Source of the DNA: Vulcanimicrobiota bacterium | GTDB taxonomy: Bacteria; Vulcanimicrobiota; Vulcanimicrobiia; Vulcanimicrobiales; Vulcanimicrobiaceae | Length of the DNA: 33,592 nucleotides | Reading direction: 5' to 3' | Assembly: GCA_019232905.1 (NCBI GenBank) | Contig: JAFANA010000091.1 | Coordinates: forward strand, 1-33,592 | Shown: positions 29,861 through 33,592 of the stretch, piece after piece | Layout of the letters: every line of letters begins with the position of its first letter | Numbering within the stretch: the stretch's first letter is position 1 | Notes under the pieces: generated by a model | Databases searched by the model: none | Told to the model about the DNA's origin: nothing | Seen by the model: only the letters and a program-made list of their open reading frames with translations | Position numbers and translations under genes: made by a program

Positions 29861-31147
29861 TTACAAGCGGCCTAGCTTCTCAGCGGCGGTAGTCACCCCT
29901 GCCCGCAGCGCGGCGAGCGCGCGGTCGACTTCATCGGCGGTTACGACTAAAGGCGGTTCCAGGCGGATGACGCGCTGCTGATTGAGCGTCCACGCCGCGG
30001 TCACGCCGGCCTTTAGCATTTCCGGAATGATCCAGCCGCCGTAGCCTTCGTTCGTCAGCTCGACGCCGACGAGCAATCCGAGCCCACGCGCTTCGCGGAT
30101 CACGTGCGGAAATTCCGCTCCCAGTTGATGACAGCCGTCGAGTAATTGCGTTCCGCGGTCCCGCGCATTGGCAATGAGATCCTCGTCCTCGAGAACATCC
30201 ATTGCGGCCAACGCTGCGGCGCAGGCGATCTCGCTTCCGCCGAACGTCGATGTGTGCACGAGCGGCTGCTTTGCGTATGCGCGATTCCATACGTCTGGGC
30301 GCGCGATAAATGCGCCGACGGGAATGATGCCGCCCGAGAGACCCTTAGCCAGCGTCATCACATCGGGGACAACGCCTTCGCGGTCGCAGCCGAAACGGTA
30401 CCCGCATCGGCCGAGACCCGTTTGCACTTCATCAGCGATAAAGACCGCGCCGGCGCGATCGCACGCCTCGCGAACTGCGCGAAGATATCCATCTGGCGGA
30501 ATGTTGACGCCGCCTTCGCCTTGCACCGGTTCGACGATGAATGCGGCAGCATCGCGTAACGCTTCATCGAGCTGCGACGCGTCGCCGAAATCGACGTGCG
30601 CAACGCCGGCTAAGAGCGGGCGAAAGGGCGTTTGAAATGTTTCGCGGCCGCTGATCGAGAGGGAGCCGAGTGTCTTGCCGTGATAAGCATCGCGCGTTGC
30701 AACAATCTTTGATCGACCCGTCGCGGCTCGCGCAAGTTTCACTGCACCTTCGACCGCTTCGGTTCCGCTATTGCACCAAAACGAATATTGCAGGTCGCCC
30801 GGCGCAAGTTGCGCGAGACGTTTCGCTGCGCGTCCAAGCACGACGTTGAACATCGTCTTGCCCGAGAGTGACATCGCATCCATTTGCTCGCGAACAGCGG
30901 CAATCACACGCGGATGTGAATGTCCCAGCGTAAAGACACCGTACCCGCCGGCAAAATCGAGATATGCTTTACCGTTCTGATCCCAAATCGTCGTTCCCGA
31001 CGCACGCACCTCAACAGGCGAGCCCGAGAGCTTCATTACACGGGCCAGCGGCGGATTAACGTACTGCTTGTAATTCTCGAACGCTTCAGCCGCCAGATCT
31101 TGTGCCGTTCCGCTTGTCAACGGCTGCCCTTCGCGTGATTGCATCAT
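29861..31147 (-). CDS. Class III PLP aminotransferase (putrescine/ornithine type)
   Basis: 428 residues. Seen: FDxAGGYGVFTLGHSHPRVI, WCNSGTEAVEGAVKLARAAT (phosphate binding), DAYHGKTLGSLSISGRE, FIVEPVQGEGGVNIPPDGYL, FIADEVQTGLGRCGYRF (Asp239, pyridine nitrogen), DVMTLAKGLSGGIIPVGAFI (Lys268, Schiff base) and HTSTFGGSEIACAAALAAM. The pattern is closest to putrescine aminotransferase (YgjG), including the ENYKQYVNP start. It interconverts a terminal amine and an aldehyde. First gene of the six-gene operon; no good ribosome-binding site was seen. Confidence 0.95.
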   Translation of the reverse strand: MMQSREGQPLTSGTAQDLAAEAFENYKQYVNPPLARVMKLSGSPVEVRASGTTIWDQNGKAYLDFAGGYGVFTLGHSHPRVIAAVREQMDAMSLSGKTMFNVVLGRAAKRLAQLAPGDLQYSFWCNSGTEAVEGAVKLARAATGRSKIVATRDAYHGKTLGSLSISGRETFQTPFRPLLAGVAHVDFGDASQLDEALRDAAAFIVEPVQGEGGVNIPPDGYLRAVREACDRAGAVFIADEVQTGLGRCGYRFGCDREGVVPDVMTLAKGLSGGIIPVGAFIARPDVWNRAYAKQPLVHTSTFGGSEIACAAALAAMDVLEDEDLIANARDRGTQLLDGCHQLGAEFPHVIREARGLGLLVGVELTNEGYGGWIIPEMLKAGVTAAWTLNQQRVIRLEPPLVVTADEVDRALAALRAGVTTAAEKLGRL

Positions 31148-31157
31148 AAGCTACGGA

Positions 31158-31191
31158 ACGAGGAGGTCGCGATGCGATCTCCTCGTTTTTT
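31158..31191. terminator. Terminator-like hairpin between dusB and the aminotransferase operon
   Basis: A 13-bp stem (ACGAGGAGGTCGC with GCGATCTCCTCGT, one G-T wobble) and a 3-base loop begin 11 bases before the aminotransferase ATG and reach the dusB stop. A run of six T follows on the plus strand, but on the minus strand, where the genes are, only TCCG follows. It probably reduces read-through from dusB, less efficiently than a classical terminator. Confidence 0.6.
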
Positions 31192-32197
31192 ACGCGGCAA
31201 CGGAGGACTCACGTTCGAGGCGTTCGATCGTCGCTTCGATCACGCCGACGGCTTCGTTCGCGGTCGGAATGCGCATGATGCGCTCGCGCAAAACCGCAGC
31301 GCCTGGAATGCCTTTGAGATATAACGCGACATGCTTGCGCATTTGTGGAACCGCGCGCGCTTCGCCGAGTTCATCGACCATCCGCTTGTAATGCACGATG
31401 CAGAACCGCAAACGGTCCGCATCGGACGGCGACGCTTGCGCTTCGCGGCCTTCCATCAAATCGCGAATCCGGGAGATCAGCCACGGGTTGCCGAGCGTTG
31501 CACGGCCCAGCATGATCGCATCGACGCCCGTGTCGCGCATGCGCTGCAGCGCGACGTGCGGATCATCGAGATCGCCATTACCGATCACCGGAATGCCGAC
31601 CGATTCTTTCAATCGTTTGATGTGATCCCAATCGGCGCTGCCTCGGTAGAATTGACGCGCCGTCCGCGCGTGCAGCGTCACGGCTTTGATCCCGACGCTT
31701 TCCGCGCGGCGCGCCACGTCGACGTACACCAGCTTATCCTCAGTCCAGCCCAAACGCATCTTCATCGTCACGGGACAGTCGACGGCGTTGACGACCGCCG
31801 CCATGATTGCTTCGCAGCGATCCACGTCGCGCAGGCAGGCGGATCCGCCGTTCGTCTTCGTCACCTTGGGCGCGGGGCAGCCGAAATTGATGTCGACGAC
31901 ATCGGCGCCGCATTCGCGCACGACTTTTGCGGCCTTCGCCATAACCTCGGGGTCGTCGCCCCAGAGCTGTGTCGAGACGGGCTTCTCGATCCCGTGCTGG
32001 TCGATCATCTCCATCGTCCGCTTGCTGCCGTACTGCAGCGCGTTCGACGAGACGAACTCGGTCACGGTCAGGCCGAGTCCAAAGGGCTTATAGAGCGCGC
32101 GCATCGTCCGGTTGGTAACACCGGACATGGGCGCCAGAATGAGGGGAGGCCAAATCGTGTGCTCGCCGATCTCGAGCGGGGGGACAACGGGGGTCAT
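31190..32197 (-). CDS. dusB: tRNA-dihydrouridine synthase B
   Basis: 335 residues. Landmarks: LILAPMSGVTNRTMRALYKP, VSTQLWGDDPEVMAKAAKVV, DVVDINFGCPAPKVTKTNGG (catalytic-Cys region: GSACLRD), TMKMRLGW, TLHARTARQFYRGSADWDHI and IPVIGNGDLDDPHVALQRMR. It reduces uridine in the tRNA D-loop with FMN and NADPH. It lies 39 bp behind coaX. Length and motifs are normal. Confidence 0.97.
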   Translation of the reverse strand: MTPVVPPLEIGEHTIWPPLILAPMSGVTNRTMRALYKPFGLGLTVTEFVSSNALQYGSKRTMEMIDQHGIEKPVSTQLWGDDPEVMAKAAKVVRECGADVVDINFGCPAPKVTKTNGGSACLRDVDRCEAIMAAVVNAVDCPVTMKMRLGWTEDKLVYVDVARRAESVGIKAVTLHARTARQFYRGSADWDHIKRLKESVGIPVIGNGDLDDPHVALQRMRDTGVDAIMLGRATLGNPWLISRIRDLMEGREAQASPSDADRLRFCIVHYKRMVDELGEARAVPQMRKHVALYLKGIPGAAVLRERIMRIPTANEAVGVIEATIERLERESSVAA

Positions 32198-32236
32198 GGC
32201 AACCCGCAGTATACCATGGCCGCGAACCGGTGTCGT

Positions 32237-33010
32237 CTAGTCGCGCTCGCTTGTGTAAAACAGCTGTAGTCCGGCAAGGCTTAAATTCGGATCGACGCGT
32301 TCGATGAGCGCACTGTGGCGCGCAACGACGTCGGCGAGGCCGCCGGTAGCAACGACACGGACGTCGCTCTGCATCTCTGCACGCATGCGGGTGATGATTG
32401 CTTCGCTTTGACCGACGAATCCGTAGATAAACCCGGCTTGCAACGCGTCGATCGTGTTGCGTCCGATGACGCAATCCGGTGCTTCGAGCGCGACCTGTGG
32501 TAGTTTCGCGGTTCGTCCGACCAACGCATCGATCGAAATATTGATGCCGGGGGCAATTGCGACGCCGAGATACTCGCCTTGTGCAGAGATCGCCGTAAAG
32601 ACGGTCGCGGTTCCGTAACTCACGACGATCAACGGTGCGCCGTACCGTTGCCGGCCCCCGATCGCCGCAGCAACGAGATCTGCGCCGACTTCAGCTGGGC
32701 GGTCGGTGCGAATGTCGATCAACGTTTGACTTTGCGGTTCGAGAAAATGCGGGCGCACCGAGAAGAACTTTTCGCACACGCCGGCGAGCGTATTGTCGAG
32801 TCGCGGTACGACGCTTGCGATTGCGACCGCATCGATGCGGCTGACCGGCAGCGATGCGGTTGCAAACAGTTGCGTGAAAAAGACGCCGTATTCGTCGGCG
32901 GTCCGGCGCGCGTCGGTATTGACGCGCCAGTGATGCACGAGCTTATCGCTGCCGTGATCGAAGATACCGAGCTTTGTCTCGGTGTTTCCGACGTCGATCG
33001 CTAAGAGCAT
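32237..33010 (-). CDS. coaX: Type III pantothenate kinase
   Basis: 257 residues. MLLAIDVGNTETKLGIFD (phosphate-1 motif D-V-G-N-T), PAEVGADLVAAAIGGRQRYG (G-x-D-R/L region), VVSYGTATVFTAISAQGEYL (D-x-G-T-A-T-like; here S-Y-G-T-A-T, whereas D-F-G-T-A-T is usual) and GVAIAPGINISIDALVGRTA. It performs the first step of coenzyme A synthesis. ATG 33010 overlaps coaBC by ten bases; an earlier in-frame ATG at 33100 adds a non-family leader. The Ser in place of the usual Asp in S-Y-G-T-A-T (positions near 32612) deserves a check. Confidence 0.95.
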   Translation of the reverse strand: MLLAIDVGNTETKLGIFDHGSDKLVHHWRVNTDARRTADEYGVFFTQLFATASLPVSRIDAVAIASVVPRLDNTLAGVCEKFFSVRPHFLEPQSQTLIDIRTDRPAEVGADLVAAAIGGRQRYGAPLIVVSYGTATVFTAISAQGEYLGVAIAPGINISIDALVGRTAKLPQVALEAPDCVIGRNTIDALQAGFIYGFVGQSEAIITRMRAEMQSDVRVVATGGLADVVARHSALIERVDPNLSLAGLQLFYTSERD

Positions 33011-33592
33011 TGCATCAAATTCTCGATCGCGTCCCAGAGCCGCACGGCGAGCTGCGATTTCGCCGCGGTCCCGAGAGGATTGCGCTCGTCTTCTCCCCAC
33101 AGAAGCGTCAGCGTGTTTACGCCGGTCCCGAAGCCCTGTTCGTCGCGCACGTCGTTGACGACGATTGCATCGAGATGCTTGCGAGCAAGTTTCTCACGCG
33201 CGTGCGCTTCGTGTTCGTCGGTCTCTGCGGCAAAGCCGACCAGGAACGTCGATCCCTTTCGTTCGCCGAGCGCCGCGAGCACGTCGGGATTGCGAACCAT
33301 CTGCACCGTCAGATCCTCATCCGTCTTCTTCAGTTTGGATTCCGCGCGATCGGCAGGGCGCCAATCTGCGACCGCCGCCGTTGCAATCGTGATGTCGGAC
33401 CCGACGGCCTCGCGCAACGCGGCCTCATAGAGTTCTTGCGCGGACGTAAACCGCACGACGCGCACACCAGAGGGGGGTTCGAGCAGCGTCGGTCCCAAAA
33501 GCAGCGTCACGTCGGCGCCGCGCAGCGATGCCTCGCGCGCAAGCTCGATGCCCGTCGAGCCCGTCGACGCGTTGCTGACGAACCGGATCGGA
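33001..33592 (-). CDS. coaBC: CoaBC, C-terminal (CoaB) part, runs off right edge
   Basis: The frame is open to the window edge; the 3' 197 codons are present. Reading PIRFVSNASTGSTGIELARE at the edge, then GADVTLLLGPTLLEPPSGVR, ATAAVADWRPADRAESKLKK, GFAAETDEHEAHAREKLARK and DAIVVNDVRDEQGFGTGVNT, it is the phosphopantothenoylcysteine synthetase half (CTP-dependent ligation of Cys to 4'-phosphopantothenate). It is upstream of, and overlaps, coaX, so two steps of CoA synthesis are encoded together. The CoaC decarboxylase half lies outside. Confidence 0.97.
   Translation of the reverse strand, partial: PIRFVSNASTGSTGIELAREASLRGADVTLLLGPTLLEPPSGVRVVRFTSAQELYEAALREAVGSDITIATAAVADWRPADRAESKLKKTDEDLTVQMVRNPDVLAALGERKGSTFLVGFAAETDEHEAHAREKLARKHLDAIVVNDVRDEQGFGTGVNTLTLLWGEDERNPLGTAAKSQLAVRLWDAIENLMQCS

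Overview
The window is about 33.6 kb of high-GC bacterial DNA, with most genes on the minus strand. Only four coding genes are clearly on the plus strand: a TMEM175-like channel, a small membrane protein, a MarR regulator and an ECF sigma factor. An RND pump, flagellar rod genes and lipoproteins suggest a diderm. The unusual flagellar proteins, the ECF41-type sigma factor and the TTG/GTG-rich, tightly overlapping operons would suit an uncultivated lineage such as Eremiobacterota (WPS-2). That placement is a guess from gene content, not from an alignment.

Left part (about 300-9360): a flagellar-type secretion/basal-body operon on the minus strand, in transcription order flgC, fliE, fliF, fliH, fliI, a lytic transglycosylase, a retropepsin-like protease, a FliK-like gene, flgF/G, fliM, fliN, fliP. 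Almost every protein is shorter than usual. There is no flgB, separate fliG, fliJ, fliQ, fliR, flhA or flhB in the window. FliF carries a C-terminal extension that looks like a FliG ARM/middle domain. The operon is followed by a decayed brnT toxin gene and the start of a brnA-like antitoxin.

Middle part (9400-21900): an AraC regulator with a VOC protein; a TMEM175-like channel with a small two-helix protein; an RND efflux pump with its adaptor; a DUF3810 membrane protease-like gene; the rplM-rpsI ribosomal operon; an autoregulated-looking marR; three tandem copies of a 133-bp inverted-repeat element; a decayed DUF1801 gene; and an ECF41 sigma factor divergent from a VOC gene that has a matching ECF41-type promoter. 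truA and a DUF5069 gene follow.

Right part (21960-33592): a lipoprotein with a 52-residue metallothionein-like gene directly behind it; greA-lysS; a six-gene operon (class III aminotransferase, SRPBCC protein, acyl-ACP-reductase-like enzyme, a protein of the family labelled quinate 5-dehydrogenase, YfcE-type phosphoesterase, APC permease); and coaBC-coaX-dusB. The aminotransferase/SRPBCC/reductase cassette is the best candidate for an undescribed pathway: the reductase keeps the active-site Cys context of cyanobacterial acyl-ACP reductase, so acyl thioester to aldehyde to amine chemistry is a testable hypothesis.
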